From Taenia hydatigena (taxonomy: Eukaryota > Platyhelminthes > Cestoda > Cyclophyllidea > Taeniidae): a stretch of 64,000 nucleotides of DNA. The translations under genes and the position numbers were made by a program. The DNA lies in NCBI GenBank assembly GCA_036345935.2, contig JADWOT020000003.1, positions 10,378,368-10,442,367 on the forward strand. Reading direction: 5' to 3'. Shown piece by piece: positions 62,200 through 64,000 of this stretch (the first letter of the stretch is position 1; the number at the start of each line of letters is the position of its first letter). The notes under the pieces are model-generated. The model was not told where the DNA came from. It made no database searches and was given only the letters and a program-made list of their open reading frames with translations.

Positions 62200-62570
62200 T
62201 TGTTAACTCGGTCCTTTTCTGACTTGAACATGGTGTTATTGATTTCGACAAAGTTAAGGCATTCATTCCACCATTACGTCTATTTTCACATAAGCCTATT
62301 TCAAATACTAAATGCACAACGCCAAAAAGCTTTGCGAAGCGACTTAAAATCGCAGACATGCAATGTCTCACTTTTGCAACTGAATGAGATGCTTGTCCAG
62401 ATGAACCCAACGACTACCGTGCTGGTCCACTCCAGTGGAGAATCGGCGCTATAAAGGCATTCACTCCTAATCTGACATTCCCAGGCAGAGTATCACCACT
62501 TTCGATACATCGACGATTTTACAGATATTTAGTGCCAAAAAGGTAGAAAATGCAGATTTTACTTAATTTA
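62200..62570 (-). pseudogene. FB19: diverged copy of FB18
   Basis: The minus strand keeps a trace of the F-box core at about 62550-62500 (TTGGCACTAAATATCTGTAA, matching FB18). The plus strand keeps SLFQILNAQRQ, QTCNVSLLQLNEMLV with a codon-sized insertion relative to FB18. The coding strand cannot be decided from two copies. Confidence 0.45.
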
Positions 62571-63109
62571 TTGTGTGCTAAAACAGATGCCACCGGGAGC
62601 GAAATGAAAAGCAATTAAATGGACCCGGATAAAGAAATGAGGAAACGAATAGTTTTGGAGCAATAATCGCGGGGAAAGAAGAAGAAGTGTGTAAGGACAT
62701 TCAAAGCTAGCCGTTGTCCAATTATGTGCCCACGGATATCCTGCGCAAAAGATGGGAGGGTTAATGGATTGACAAGTCGAGGAGTGAAGAGACGGGCTCA
62801 CGCTACACTCACGTCAACGCATTTATTCCTGACATGTCGTCCAGTGTAATCGACGCTTTCAAATTGCAACCTGCAACACGTGAACCACAAATTTTCCGCG
62901 ACTGCCTGCCAATCCCTTGTAATGAATGATATCAACACTGTCTTTCAGGTCATCCTCCCGACAAGGTTGGTGATGTAACATGGGAACATTGAAACACCCA
63001 TCCATCGAATTAGCTTGAGCATGTGAGCCAATATTGTTGGGGAGACAAACAAAGTGAATCGGAGGAAACGTAATGCATTTCAGCGCGTAATACCAGGAAG
63101 GGGAATGTG

Positions 63110-63890
63110 TTGGGAGTTTGCAACTTGGGTGAAGTGTCTCCGTTCCTGAGTCTTGGGTGGTCGTAACGAACGAATCGCAGTAACTCCGCCGAGTTGACTT
63201 ATCGGGCTCCAAGTCGCCAATCCACCGTAGTAGTGGCAAGTGGGCAATCTACGAAGTTGTTTAAACTTGCAAAAACCTTTGCAAAGATTTGCATGTCATT
63301 TATCGCATCATTACAACTACCTGACGAGACCGCTATGATTAATACCTGATGGGGCTTGATGGCGTGCAGGAAGTTTAGTGACTGCTCTCCAGAAAGAATT
63401 GTCGAGCCCATGAGGAATACGTAGCAGTCTTGGGCCAGGATGCCACCTTTGAAGTTCCTTCTTCCAAGCTCATTGTAATATTTCATGCCGCCTTCGCCAT
63501 TTGCATGCGTATTATGGTTGCTCCTTATTAATTCAGTGGTACCCATAAGATACAGTAGGCTGCAATGGATCATCAGGTTCTATGTGTCTCAAAGCTGCTC
63601 AGTAATATTTCTGTTTATAGATCCTAGAGAAATAATGCATGTGAGAGTTGAACATGAAAAGCAATTAATAGGCTGCTAAACAGCGGATCGACTTGATTGA
63701 ATTGAATGCTGTCGGAAAGATCTCATATCCTCCAAGTGATATTCAATGGCAGGCAGTTAGTTTTCATCGATATATGGTGAGCCTTATGAAAGTAGGAGAC
63801 AACGGAAACATTTGCCTAGACACCTCCATTTATTGGTTTGGTGGCTCATTGTTTCAGTCGATCGCGGACTTGGAATTGGACAGCAATGCT
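63110..63890 (-). pseudogene. FB16: F-box copy missing the F-box
   Basis: Aligned with FB14 from about 63888 downward. The stretch at 63199-63573 stays open for 124 codons: THANGEGGMKYYNELGRRNF, DCYVFLMGSTI, HQVLIIAVSSG, NNFVDCPLATTTVDW. Upstream, the regions matching the FB14 LDKHL and EYRLNEM segments are frame-damaged, and the match stops at about 63888 before the F-box. After VDW the frame shifts and ends. It retains the GTPase-like core best after FB14 and FB7. Confidence 0.7.
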
Positions 63891-64000
63891 TTTCTGCGCC
63901 ACGTGGTTACGATCCAGTCCTGTTCATGCTTACATTGGAATGAGATGATTCCTCTGAGGACGATTTTGTTAGGATTTCGTTCGATTAGTCTTGATGCACT

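Noticed and set aside
1..64000. Bacterial or viral content, CRISPR arrays, intact transposase or reverse transcriptase
   Set aside because: No dense operon-like coding, no regularly spaced short repeats and no recognisable polymerase or integrase motif was found on either strand.

Overview
This is eukaryotic, most likely invertebrate animal, DNA. It has no operons and almost no long reading frames. The one convincing protein gene is split by a short GT-AG intron (147 bases) behind a TATA-like promoter. Nothing in the window fixes the species.

The window is a mosaic of decayed, rearranged copies of a few gene-bearing repeats. The main one is an F-box family, labelled FB here, with about 19 copies or fragments on both strands. 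One copy (FB14, 51.4-52.5 kb, minus) is open over its full length of about 312 residues: an N-terminal F-box, then a C-terminal part that resembles, by motif order only, the atypical GTPase-like domain of the SCF substrate receptor FBXO4. Two mirror-image copies (FB2, FB13) encode only a 46-residue F-box. Most others are frameshifted, stopped or truncated. Several copies share one 5' architecture: a TATTTAAA-like box, about 50 bases, then an ATG followed at once by a GT donor, so the first exon would supply only the start codon. The same head also sits in front of a small C2H2/BED-like zinc-finger ORF (FB3/FB12). A second unknown protein family (P2) has about six decayed copies.

Large-scale layout: 1-5.2 kb, mostly empty, with FB1, whose middle has been inverted into a fold-back. 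5.2-7.45 kb, direct repeat R1. 7.45-25.6 kb, arm A of a giant inverted repeat. 25.6-32.7 kb, a 7 kb spacer with FB fragments. 32.7-44.7 kb, arm B. 44.7-50.2 kb, sparse DNA with a partial R copy (R2). 50.5-56.5 kb, FB18, FB14, P2c and FB15. 57.6-58.1 kb, a G repeat. 58.7-61.3 kb, R3, a full direct copy of R1. 62.2-63.9 kb, a degenerate second copy (S2) of the FB18-FB14 block. Arm A carries about 6.45 kb that arm B lacks, and G repeats elsewhere suggest that arm B lost it.

The most interesting biology is the F-box expansion inside a large palindrome-like structure: one intact receptor-like gene, two F-box-only mini-genes, and many pseudogenes in both orientations. All homology calls come from reading the sequence by eye; no alignment or database search was run.
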